Positions 29,231-36,823 of a stretch of 64,000 bases of DNA are shown here, piece by piece (positions within the stretch are counted from its first letter, which is position 1; every line of letters begins with the position of its first letter). The stretch covers positions 1-64,000 of the forward strand of contig NZ_JAMBLS010000005.1 in the NCBI RefSeq assembly GCF_023336905.1, given 5' to 3'. A program made the position numbers and the translations under genes. The notes beneath the pieces are model-generated. The model was not told the origin of the DNA. It was given only the letters and a program-made list of their open reading frames with translations, and did not search any database. This stretch comes from Bacteroides sp. ET71. GTDB lineage: Bacteria > Bacteroidota > Bacteroidia > Bacteroidales > Bacteroidaceae.

Positions 29231-30976
29231 TTATGTTTCCTTCCGCAGCTCCTTCTCCAGCTTCTTAATCTTGGTCCATGCTTCCTTGAACTTGGGGCAA
29301 AGGGTCACCGCTTTCTCGTAGTTGCGCATCGCCGCGTCTTTCATGCCCAGGTCGAGACATTCGTCGCCCATCTGTATGTACTCGCGGGCGTACTTCACCA
29401 GGGCTTTCTCCTTCTCCACGGCTTCTTGGCGCAGGCGCATGTTGTCTTGGCGCAGGCGGTTGATAACGTTGAGCTTGCGCCGGATGAGGCGTTGGGCGGC
29501 GGGCTGTTCGATGTCGTAGCGCGAATGGATGGCTTTGAAGAACTCCGTCAGGAAGGTGTCGAAGTCCCCTTGGTCGAAAGCGCGGGCAGCCGCAGCATAT
29601 TGGATGTCGGCCTGTGCCTGTTTCAGAGCGCGGTCGATGGCTTGCGGGTTGTTGAAGCGGCGGGCGAACTGCGTGATTTCCGGCCGCACGAACACGTCTG
29701 CCCGGCGGATGGGCTGGCGCAGTTGCAGCCCTTCGAGCGAGGTGCATCGGCTCAGGGCCACGTAGGTCTGTCCGCCGGCAAAGACGCCGCCTGTCAGGTC
29801 GACCACGGCGCGGCTGAAGGTCAGCCCCTGGCTCTTATGGATGGTTATGGCCCAAGCCAGGCGGACGGGATATTGCGTGAAGGTGCCCAGCACTTCTTCT
29901 TCTATTTCCCGCTTCTCTTCGTTGTACCGGTAGCGGATGTTTCGCCACGACTCGGGCCGCACGTCACATTCGTGGCCGTCGTCGGTGATGACGTACAGCA
30001 CGTCGTCCGTCAGGCTGAAGCCGCTCACCACGCCTATGGTCCCGTTGACCCAGCGGCGCTCGGGGTCGTTCTTCACGAAGATGATTTGCGCCCCCGGCTT
30101 CAGTTCCAGGTCGCGTGTCGTGGGAAGGCTGCTCTCGGGAAAGTCGCCCTCCACCCGTCCGGGGAAAGTGACCGGGTCGCCCGGCAGTGCCTCCAGCTTG
30201 CGCTCGTTGATGTAGTCTACGGTGTCGCGCCGCGTGGCCAGGGTGATGTACATGTCCGCCTCGCTGTCTTCGATACGGGCATCGCAGCGGGCGTTCAGCA
30301 CGCGCAGGTCGTCGTCGCCCAGGGCAGCGTTGCGGATGTGGTCGAGCACGCTGACGAAGGCCGGGTCGCTCTGGCGGTAGACCTTCTGGAGTTCGATGGA
30401 CACCAGGTCGATTTGGTTGAACACCCGTGCCGAAAAGAAGAAAGGGGTGGGGTAGAAGCGGTTCAATATCTCGCGTTCGTCGGCCTTCAGCACCGGTTCC
30501 AATTGGTAGACGTCTCCCACGAGCAAGAGCTGTTTGCCGCCAAAGGGTTGGCGCAGGTTGTGCGAGTAGACGCGCAGAATGCGGTCTACGGCGTCGATGA
30601 TGTCGGCCCGCACCATGGAAATCTCGTCGATGATGACCAGCTCCAGCTCTTCCAGCAGCTTGCGGTGCTGCTTGGTGTAGCGCAGGAACTGGTGGATGCG
30701 TCCGCGCTGCAGGCTCAGGTTGGGGTCGTCGGGCAGCAGTGGGTGGAAAGGCAGGCGGAAGAAGCTGTGCAGCGTGCTGCCTCCGGCGTTGATGGCGGCG
30801 ATGCCGGTCGGGGCCAGCACGACGTGCTTCTTCCGGACATTGTCGCAGATATAACGCAGGAAGGTCGACTTGCCCGTGCCGGCCTTGCCTGTCAAGAAGA
30901 GGGACTGCCGGGTGTACTTGACGAGCTCCAGCGCCTGGCGGAACTCGCGGTTGCTGGTGTCGGGCTGGAATTTCAT
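29231..30976 (-). CDS. PIF1/RecD-like superfamily 1 DNA helicase with C-terminal TPR
   Basis: 581 residues. Walker A is GKAGTGKST (about 30-38); APTGIAAINAGGSTLHSFF (motif Ia) and VIIDEISMV (Walker B) follow. GDVYQLEPV is motif III and WAITIHKSQGLTFSRAVVDL plus YVALSRCTSLEGL are motifs V/VI, as in PIF1- and RecD2-type 5'-3' helicases. The last 100 residues carry a charged coiled stretch and a TPR-like repeat (GDECLDLGMKDAAMRNYEKA). It overlaps the upstream HAD gene by four bases (ATGA), so the two are co-translated. The role is probably genome maintenance. Confidence 0.9.
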   Translation of the reverse strand: MKFQPDTSNREFRQALELVKYTRQSLFLTGKAGTGKSTFLRYICDNVRKKHVVLAPTGIAAINAGGSTLHSFFRLPFHPLLPDDPNLSLQRGRIHQFLRYTKQHRKLLEELELVIIDEISMVRADIIDAVDRILRVYSHNLRQPFGGKQLLLVGDVYQLEPVLKADEREILNRFYPTPFFFSARVFNQIDLVSIELQKVYRQSDPAFVSVLDHIRNAALGDDDLRVLNARCDARIEDSEADMYITLATRRDTVDYINERKLEALPGDPVTFPGRVEGDFPESSLPTTRDLELKPGAQIIFVKNDPERRWVNGTIGVVSGFSLTDDVLYVITDDGHECDVRPESWRNIRYRYNEEKREIEEEVLGTFTQYPVRLAWAITIHKSQGLTFSRAVVDLTGGVFAGGQTYVALSRCTSLEGLQLRQPIRRADVFVRPEITQFARRFNNPQAIDRALKQAQADIQYAAAARAFDQGDFDTFLTEFFKAIHSRYDIEQPAAQRLIRRKLNVINRLRQDNMRLRQEAVEKEKALVKYAREYIQMGDECLDLGMKDAAMRNYEKAVTLCPKFKEAWTKIKKLEKELRKET

Positions 30977-31761
30977 GCCAGGTCGAAGTGTTGCAAGGCC
31001 TTGGCCAGACCGTCGTTGTCTACGGTGTCCGTCACGTAGTCGGCTGCTGCCTGTACGGTGGGGTTGGCATTGCCCATGGCGACGCCGATGCCTGCGTGGC
31101 GCAGCATGGGGATGTCATTGCCCCCGTCGCCGATGGCCAGGGTCTCGTCCACCGCGATGCCGAAGCGACGGCACACCTGGTCGATGCCCCGCTGCTTGGT
31201 GTTGCCCAGGGCGGTGATGTCGGCAAAGGCGGGGTGCCAGCGTCCTATCTCGCAATGGGGCAGGTGCGGGCGCAGCTCAGCCTCCTGTGTCTCGACGATG
31301 AAGGGCGTCATCTGGAACACCTCGCGGCCGCGCAAGGCTTCGTCGGGCGCCACCTCGGGGATGGGGGCGGCGTGCAGGTAGTCGTAGAAGATGCTGCGCA
31401 CCCGCTGGTCGGCATGGCAGACGCAGATGTCGTGCTCGCCCACCACGACGCAGGGGACAGACCGCTCCGTGCAGTAGCTGAGCAGCGTGTGCGCTTCGCC
31501 GGCGGGGATGGCGCTTTTGTAGATGACTTCGTCGCCGACGAAGCAATAGCCGCCGTTCATGGTGACGTAGCCGTCGATGAGGCCGCGCTCTTGCAACGCT
31601 CCCAGGTTGTTGATGAGTATGCGGGGGCGTCCCGTGGCAATGAATACTTTCGAGCCGCGTCCGCGTGCCGTGGCGATGGCCCTGACGGCGGATTCGGGAA
31701 TCTCGTGGGTCTGGAAGCTGACCAGCGTCCCGTCGATGTCTAAAAAGATGGCTTTTACCAT
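30973..31761 (-). CDS. Cof-type HAD-IIB phosphatase
   Basis: The start at 31761 (MVKAIFLDIDGTLVSF) is chosen because motif I must be at the N-terminus. The frame runs open for about 1.1 kb further upstream, but that sequence is antisense to menA. The 262-residue enzyme has catalytic D8 and D10 (DIDGT), motif II IATGR, and the late motif GDGGNDIPMLRHAG with a Cof-type cap between. Cof-like HADs dephosphorylate sugar phosphates, flavin or nucleotide substrates; the substrate is unknown here. It is the first gene of a two-gene unit with the helicase (ATGA overlap). Confidence 0.92.
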   Translation of the reverse strand: MVKAIFLDIDGTLVSFQTHEIPESAVRAIATARGRGSKVFIATGRPRILINNLGALQERGLIDGYVTMNGGYCFVGDEVIYKSAIPAGEAHTLLSYCTERSVPCVVVGEHDICVCHADQRVRSIFYDYLHAAPIPEVAPDEALRGREVFQMTPFIVETQEAELRPHLPHCEIGRWHPAFADITALGNTKQRGIDQVCRRFGIAVDETLAIGDGGNDIPMLRHAGIGVAMGNANPTVQAAADYVTDTVDNDGLAKALQHFDLA

Positions 31762-31818
31762 AATCGTTTTCTTGTTTGTCGGTGAAGATGGGCGGAAGCC
31801 ACACAAGGGCGTTGCTTC

Positions 31819-31900
31819 TTGGGGGCACGGGGCGCGCTTCTTCCGAACGCGGGGCCTGCCCGTTCCGGACACGGGGCCGACCGCTTCCGGAGGGGGTGTG
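31819..31900 (+). repeat. 22-bp-period GC-rich array between HAD and menA
   Basis: Four units start at exactly 31819, 31841, 31863 and 31885: TTGGGGGCACGGGGC, TTCCGAACGCGGGGC, TTCCGGACACGGGGC and TTCCGGAGGGGG. This is the most regular copy of the GC-rich array. It lies in the divergent HAD/menA gap, 85 bp before the menA -7 box. Confidence 0.9.
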
Positions 31901-31955
31901 GCGGCGGCTTGTGGTGGCGTCCGGAGTGCCTTTCGCCCGGTGTATATTTTGGGTA

Positions 31956-31992
31956 CAAAAGTACGAAATCTCCCGCTAATTTCGTACTTTTG
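31956..31992. promoter_or_regulatory. Mirror-image divergent promoter of menA and the HAD gene
   Basis: CAAAAGTACGAAAT (31956-31969) and ATTTCGTACTTTTG (31979-31992) form a perfect 14-bp inverted repeat around CTCCCGCTA. Each arm ends in a -7 box: TACTTTTG at 31985-31992 for menA (+) and the same octamer on the minus strand at 31956-31963 for the HAD gene. One regulator bound to the symmetric site could block or balance both directions. Confidence 0.6.
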
Positions 31993-32022
31993 CGGCCAAT
32001 ATTGAAAAATCGATGTATACGC

Positions 32023-32925
32023 ATGAGAAAGAAGAAGCATACGTTTCGTGAGTGGATGATAGCCGTCAGGCCGTGGTCGTTTCCTGCCTCGGCCATGCCG
32101 GTGGTGGTGACGTTGGGCTATCTGTTTGCCTCGGGGACAGAGATGAATTGGGCCAACGGGTTGTGGGCCTTGGTGAATATTGTCGTGTTTCATGCCGCAG
32201 GCAACACGTGGAGCGATTACTTCGATTACAAACGCCGGGTGGATGCTGAAGACACTTACGGCGTGCATACGCTGACCACCGGTATGTTTTCGCCGCGCGA
32301 AATCTACCGTCTTTCCCTTATCCTCTTGTCCGTCGCGCTGGTGGCCGGCGTGGGGTTGCTGCTGCGCACCGGTTGGCCGTTGCTGCTCATCGGTTTCGGC
32401 GGACTGCTCTGTTCGTTGCTTTATCCCTACCTGAAATACCGGGCGTGCGGCGACTACGTCATCTTCGTGGCCTATGCCCTGCTGCCTACGCTGGGCACGG
32501 CCTACGCGGCCACGCGCCACGTAGACTGGAGGGTGCTGCTGCTGGCGGTGCCCATCGGGCTGATAACCGTCGCCATTTTGCACTGTAACAATACGCGAGA
32601 CATACAGACCGACAGCCGCGCGCACATCCGTACCCTGGCCATGAACCTGGGCGGACGGGCGTCGGTGTGGCTCTATTGTTTCGAGGTGCTGTTCCCCTTC
32701 TTGTGGATTAGCGGGTGCGCCCTGGCGGGTGTGTTGCCCCTGTGGACGTTGCTGGCCTGGCTTGCCTTTGTTCCTGCCTGCATGAATGTCCGTGTGGTCA
32801 TCAGCTACTTCCGCGGCGGGGCCACGGCCATTGCTAACCTGGACGAAGCCACGGCCAAGCTGCAACTGCTGTTCAGCCTGGTGCTGACCGTGGCCTTTGT
32901 CGTTGTTGGATTGTCTGCCTCATGA
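32023..32925 (+). CDS. menA: 1,4-dihydroxy-2-naphthoate polyprenyltransferase (MenA-like UbiA family)
   Basis: A 300-residue integral membrane enzyme; the ATG at 32023 begins MRKKKHTFREWMIAVRPWSFPASAMP, the usual MenA opening. The two aspartate-rich motifs of UbiA prenyltransferases are present: NTWSDYFDYKRRVDAED and a second region NNTRDIQTDSRAHIRTLA. About eight to nine membrane spans can be drawn. It attaches a polyprenyl chain to 1,4-dihydroxy-2-naphthoate in menaquinone synthesis. The other men genes are absent from the window. The stop overlaps the next start by four bases (ATGA at 32922), coupling it to the CPBP protease. Confidence 0.9.
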   Translation: MRKKKHTFREWMIAVRPWSFPASAMPVVVTLGYLFASGTEMNWANGLWALVNIVVFHAAGNTWSDYFDYKRRVDAEDTYGVHTLTTGMFSPREIYRLSLILLSVALVAGVGLLLRTGWPLLLIGFGGLLCSLLYPYLKYRACGDYVIFVAYALLPTLGTAYAATRHVDWRVLLLAVPIGLITVAILHCNNTRDIQTDSRAHIRTLAMNLGGRASVWLYCFEVLFPFLWISGCALAGVLPLWTLLAWLAFVPACMNVRVVISYFRGGATAIANLDEATAKLQLLFSLVLTVAFVVVGLSAS

Positions 32926-33536
32926 AGCGGCTCGTCTTCACCCTGCTGCTGGCCCTGGTGCTGTGGACGGTGATGTTCTCGCCGTGGACGGCTCCGCACG
33001 TCCCCTTCTGGTGGACGATGGCTGGTTCGGCCCTGACGCTCTGCATCCTGTCCACCTGTTTCAACCCTGGCTGGTGGCGGCAGCTACGTTGGTCGGCTTC
33101 GAACGTTGTGCTGGGCGTGCTCGTCGCCGTTGGCCTCTGGCTGGTGTTTTGGACGGGCGACAAGGTGTCTGCCTGGCTTTTCGACTTCGCCCGGCCGCAG
33201 GTCGATGCCATCTACGGGATGAAGTCCGGCTGGTCGCCGTGGGTGCTTAGTGTGCTGATGCTCCTTCTGATTGGTCCGGCCGAGGAAATCTTCTGGCGCG
33301 GCTACGTGCAACGCACCCTTTCCCTGCGCTGGGGTGCCAATGCGGGCTTTGCGGTCTCCACCCTCTGCTACGCCCTGGTTCATGCGGGGTCGTGCAACTT
33401 CATGCTCGTGATGGCGGCGTTGGTGGCAGGCGTGATGTGGGGCGGCCTCTACCGCTTCTTCCCCGAGCGCTTCGCGGCCATCATCCTGTCCCATGCCCTG
33501 TGGGACGTAGCCGTGTTCATCTGGTTCCCGATTTAG
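32922..33536 (+). CDS. CPBP family intramembrane metalloprotease
   Basis: 204 residues, with several predicted membrane helices. The Abi/CPBP signature is clear: PAEEIFWRGYVQRTL (motif 1, EExxxR) and, further on, a helix with YALVHAG (motif 2, His) and SHALWDVAVF (motif 4). Members are Rce1-like glutamate proteases or immunity-type proteins. No bacteriocin gene is nearby, so a housekeeping or membrane-protein-processing role is more likely. It is translationally coupled to menA and followed by the malY-like gene after 24 bp. Confidence 0.9.
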   Translation: MKRLVFTLLLALVLWTVMFSPWTAPHVPFWWTMAGSALTLCILSTCFNPGWWRQLRWSASNVVLGVLVAVGLWLVFWTGDKVSAWLFDFARPQVDAIYGMKSGWSPWVLSVLMLLLIGPAEEIFWRGYVQRTLSLRWGANAGFAVSTLCYALVHAGSCNFMLVMAALVAGVMWGGLYRFFPERFAAIILSHALWDVAVFIWFPI

Positions 33537-33560
33537 CAAACTACCTTATACTCTCCGATT

Positions 33561-34730
33561 ATGACATACGACTTTGACGAACTGCTCGAGCGCCGAGGCA
33601 CCGATTCGGTGAAGTGGGACGGCGTGCGTGATGTGTGGGGACGCGATGACCTGCTGCCCCTGTGGGTGGCCGACATGGACTTCCGCACTCCTCCCTTTGT
33701 GATGGAGGCCCTGAAGCGGCAGCTCTCGGGCGGTGTCCTGGGCTATACACGCCCCTGTGCCGACTGGGCGCCCGCCATCTGCGACTGGCTTCTTCACCGT
33801 CACGGCTGGCAGGTGGAGACCGGGTGGATTAGCTTCGTGCCCGGCATTGTGCGGGCGCAGGCTTTGGCCCTGTTGTGCTTCACCCGCCCGGGCGACCGCG
33901 TGGCGGTGATGAACCCCGTCTACCATCCCTTCTTCCTGGTGACGCAACGGCTGGAGCGCGAGGTGGTCTTCTCGCCTCTGGTGCTGCGCGACGGCCACTA
34001 CCACATCGACTATGCCCGTCTGGAACAAGACCTCGACGGGTGCCGCGTGCTCATCCTCTGCAATCCCCATAATCCCGGTGGCCGTGTCTGGACGGAAGAC
34101 GAGCTGCGCCGCGTGGCCGACATCTGCCATCGCCGGGGCGTGATGGTCTTGTCCGACGAGATACACGCCGACCTTACCCTGCCCGGCTATCGCCATCATC
34201 CGTTTGCCACCGTGTCGCCCCGGGCTGCCGCCATCAGCCTGACGTTTATGGCGCCCAGCAAAGCCTTTAACATGCCGGGGCTGGCATCCTCTTACGCCAT
34301 TGCCGTCGACCCGAGCATCCGCCGCCGTTTCCAGACGTTCCTGGAGGCGGGCGAGTTCGGAGAGGGACACATGCTGGCCTACGTGGGTTGTGCCGCCGCC
34401 TACCGCGAGGGCGAGGAGTGGCTCGGGCAACTGCTGGACTACATACAGGGCAACATCGACTTTACGGAACAGTTCTTGAAAGAGCGCATCCCCGCTATCG
34501 GCATGATACGCCCGCAGGCCTCCTACCTCATCTTCCTGGATTGCCGCCGTCTCGGCCTGCCGCAACCCGAACTGGTGAACCTCTTTGTCGACAAGGCGCA
34601 CTTGGCGTTGAACGACGGCACGATGTTCGGACGCGGAGGGGAAGGCTTCATGCGCCTCAACGTGGGCTGCCCTCGCTCGGTGCTCCGCCGGGCGTTGGAG
34701 CAGTTGGAAGAGGCCGTTTCTCACCTATAA
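33561..34730 (+). CDS. MalY/PatB-type PLP-dependent C-S lyase / aminotransferase
   Basis: 389 residues of fold-type I PLP enzyme, with the MalY-type start TDSVKWDGVR and LPLWVADMDFRTPPFV. PLP contacts include NPHNPGGRVW and SDEIHADL. The Schiff-base lysine is K234 in MAPSKAFNMPGL. MalY/PatB enzymes are cystathionine beta-lyases that yield homocysteine, pyruvate and ammonia, and can also desulfurate cysteine. It is probably co-transcribed with menA and the CPBP gene upstream, and the TPR/HTH gene begins 12 bp after its stop. Confidence 0.93.
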   Translation: MTYDFDELLERRGTDSVKWDGVRDVWGRDDLLPLWVADMDFRTPPFVMEALKRQLSGGVLGYTRPCADWAPAICDWLLHRHGWQVETGWISFVPGIVRAQALALLCFTRPGDRVAVMNPVYHPFFLVTQRLEREVVFSPLVLRDGHYHIDYARLEQDLDGCRVLILCNPHNPGGRVWTEDELRRVADICHRRGVMVLSDEIHADLTLPGYRHHPFATVSPRAAAISLTFMAPSKAFNMPGLASSYAIAVDPSIRRRFQTFLEAGEFGEGHMLAYVGCAAAYREGEEWLGQLLDYIQGNIDFTEQFLKERIPAIGMIRPQASYLIFLDCRRLGLPQPELVNLFVDKAHLALNDGTMFGRGGEGFMRLNVGCPRSVLRRALEQLEEAVSHL

Positions 34731-34741
34731 CGACGAAGCCG

Positions 34742-36385
34742 ATGCGTCTCCTGCTGCTGATAGCCTGTTGCCTGCTGATGGCCGCCTGTCACCGCCCGAC
34801 GGACGACCTCGCCTTGCTGCGCCGCGCCGATGCCCTTTGGCAGACGGATGCCGACAGCACCGCCGCCCTCTTGGCGCAAGTGAGGCGTCCCGAACTCCTG
34901 CCCCGCGAGGAGCTGTTGCGCTATGGTTGGCTGAGGGCATACGTGCATCAGGCAAACTACACGTCCATGACCGAGGACTCTTTGGTGCTCCCCGCCTTCG
35001 ACTACTTCACGGCGCAAAGCGACACCGCCCGCCTGCTGACCTCTTATCTGTTGAAGGCCGCCTACCTGCATGCCCGCGACCGTCACGCCGGGGAACTGGC
35101 CGTGCTGGACAGCGGCAGCGTGCGGGCCCTGGCCTTGGGCGACAGCATTTGGGCGGGCGACTACCAGGCGGAGAAGGGCGAGTGCTATGTCTATACTTAT
35201 AAAGACTATCGCCGGGGCGCCGATTCCTACCGCGCGGCCTTGCGTTTGCGCGACACCGCCGACAACCACTTCTCGCTGGGCATCTGCCTGGGCTTGCTGA
35301 AGGCCGACTCGGCCCTATGGCACACCGACCTCAGCGTGCAGATGGCCATGCAGCGCGGCGACACCGCCCGTGCCCTCCACTACCTGCGCAACTACGCCCA
35401 GATGATGGTTTACGTCGCGTCCGACTACCGCGCGGCCATCCGCCAGTTCCATCGCCTGATGGCCCTGACCGACCGGGCAGACGTGCTGGACATCTCCTGC
35501 TGCACGCTGAGCGAGTGCTTCTTGAAGCTGGGGCTTCTGGACTCTGCCCAGTATTATTTGGACAAAGGACGTGAGTATTACCGCCGCGAAGGGCGCAAGT
35601 TCGTCACGGCCGAGAACCAGCTGGGCTACCTGCAAGGCCTCATCACCTACACCCGCACCGGCGCCTTCGACTACCTCGACCTGATGCGCTACAACGACTC
35701 CGTGGGCAACGCCCTCTACGCCCTGCGCGGCACCATCCGCCAGAAAGACCATACGCACGACGACCTCTCTGCCGCCAACCTGCGCCTGCTGGTGGACCGC
35801 CAACGGATGCAGCTCTGGCTGCTGGGCGCGCTGCTGCTCCTGCTGCTCACGGGCGGGGCGGCCTTCTACTACCTGCGCCGTCGCCGTGCCCGTCTTGTCG
35901 AAGCCGAAGAGCGCATCGAGACGCTCGACCGCCTGCTGGCCGAAGCATCTGCCGCCGCGCCTGTCCCGGCCTCTGTCCCTGCCGACGACGACCACCTGCT
36001 GCGCCGCACCCTCCTGCAACAGTTGGGGCTGATTCGCCTCGTGGCTGGGCAGCCCACGGCGCAGAACCAGGACTTGCTCCGCCGCTTCTCCACCCTGCCG
36101 CATCCGGGCGTGGACGGCGAGGGATTGCTGGTGTGGGACGACCTCTATCCCCTCATCGACCGCCTGTACGACGGCTTCCACGCCCGGCTCGTCGCCCGCT
36201 TCGGCACGCTGCTCTCCGACAAGGAACAACAACTCTGTTGCCTGCTCCGCGCCGACTTCACGACGAAGGAAATCAGCGTCCTCACCGCCCAAAGCGTCCC
36301 CACCATCTACCAGCGCAAGACCACCATCCGCAAGAAACTCGGCATGGACGAGAAGGGGGACATCATCGGCTTCCTGAACGCATAA
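34742..36385 (+). CDS. TPR lipoprotein with membrane span and C-terminal HTH
   Basis: 547 residues. The N-terminus MRLLLLIACCLLMAACHRP is a lipoprotein signal. TPR-like helices fill residues 30-350 (for example LLTSYLLKAAYLHARDRHAG). A membrane span follows at about 358-378, then basic RRRRARLVEAEE and a coiled coil. The C-terminus (about 490-547) is LuxR-like: LSDKEQQLCCLLRADFTTKEI, SVPTIYQRKTTIRKKLG. This is a recurrent Bacteroides design in which a periplasmic TPR sensor would be joined to a cytoplasmic DNA-binding end. A lipid anchor plus a span on one chain is odd; either the signal is an ordinary one, or the protein spans the membrane while tethered. Target genes are unknown; the outer-membrane receptor gene downstream is a candidate. 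Confidence 0.75.
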   Translation: MRLLLLIACCLLMAACHRPTDDLALLRRADALWQTDADSTAALLAQVRRPELLPREELLRYGWLRAYVHQANYTSMTEDSLVLPAFDYFTAQSDTARLLTSYLLKAAYLHARDRHAGELAVLDSGSVRALALGDSIWAGDYQAEKGECYVYTYKDYRRGADSYRAALRLRDTADNHFSLGICLGLLKADSALWHTDLSVQMAMQRGDTARALHYLRNYAQMMVYVASDYRAAIRQFHRLMALTDRADVLDISCCTLSECFLKLGLLDSAQYYLDKGREYYRREGRKFVTAENQLGYLQGLITYTRTGAFDYLDLMRYNDSVGNALYALRGTIRQKDHTHDDLSAANLRLLVDRQRMQLWLLGALLLLLLTGGAAFYYLRRRRARLVEAEERIETLDRLLAEASAAAPVPASVPADDDHLLRRTLLQQLGLIRLVAGQPTAQNQDLLRRFSTLPHPGVDGEGLLVWDDLYPLIDRLYDGFHARLVARFGTLLSDKEQQLCCLLRADFTTKEISVLTAQSVPTIYQRKTTIRKKLGMDEKGDIIGFLNA

Positions 36386-36406
36386 CCTTGCCGTTTCCGC
36401 CGGTGG

Positions 36407-36448
36407 GGGTGTGCACCCTTAGGCGGGTGGGGGTACGTACCCTTAGGG
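36407..36448. repeat. Two-unit, 24-bp-period palindromic array
   Basis: GGGTGTGCACCC (36407-36418) and GGGTACGTACCC (36431-36442) are perfect 12-bp palindromes exactly 24 bp apart. Each is followed by TTAGG. Period and style match the array at 47.2 kb. The array lies 22 bp after the TPR/HTH stop codon. Confidence 0.8.
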
Positions 36449-36495
36449 AGTGTCGTTAATGGCAAACTGTACAGTCTCACATCGGATGAACGGCA

Positions 36496-36645
36496 GGTAA
36501 CTTAATTCCCCTCCTCCCCGGAGGAGGGGTGCCCGCAGGGCGGGGTGGTAGTGGCAGACAAGCCCATATTTTTAAGTATACTACTATCGCTACCGCCTCC
36601 CTCTATGAGTACTCCTCCTCCCCGGAGGAGGAGAATTAAGTTACC
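36496..36645. mobile_element. 150-bp palindromic, MITE/REP-like element
   Basis: The element is bounded by the 13-bp inverted termini GGTAACTTAATTC (36496) and GAATTAAGTTACC (36645). Just inside each end is CCTCCTCCCCGGAGGAGG (36511 and 36617 areas), itself a palindrome. The inner arms continue with imperfect pairing (GGGGTGGTAGTGG against CGCTACCGCC), so nearly the whole element can fold. It has no ORF and would need a transposase in trans. I recall similar GGAGGGGTGCCCGCAGGGCG-type repeats from many Bacteroidota genomes. No clear target duplication is visible. It occupies most of the 438-bp gap before the outer-membrane receptor gene. Confidence 0.75.
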
Positions 36646-36785
36646 ACGGTATAGACGTCATATAGCTTCCGCCCCCTTCGATATAGAATGACAGCGATGG
36701 AAGGGCTTGATTATCAGCCTTCCCCTTCGGTGTGATATAGACTTTTTAATCGTGCATATAGACCGTTTGAGAGGCGTTTCCGGCC

Positions 36786-36793
36786 TAACTTTG
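36786..36793 (+). promoter_or_regulatory. -7 promoter element for the outer-membrane receptor gene
   Basis: TAACTTTG matches TAnnTTTG, 31 bp before the ATG at 36824. A TTTG at 36766-36769 lies upstream, but with a shorter spacer (16 bp) than usual. Confidence 0.6.
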
Positions 36794-36823
36794 CAGGCAA
36801 AGAAACTCAAACAGATACTTGAT

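Noticed and set aside
31956-31992. An invertible (phase-variable) promoter
   Set aside because: The inverted repeats are only 9 bp apart with promoter boxes inside the arms, so inversion would change nothing, and no recombinase gene is nearby.
31762-32865. A long N-terminal extension of the HAD phosphatase (630 codons in total)
   Set aside because: The HAD motif DIDGT must lie at the N-terminus, and the extension is antisense to menA and crosses the divergent promoter.
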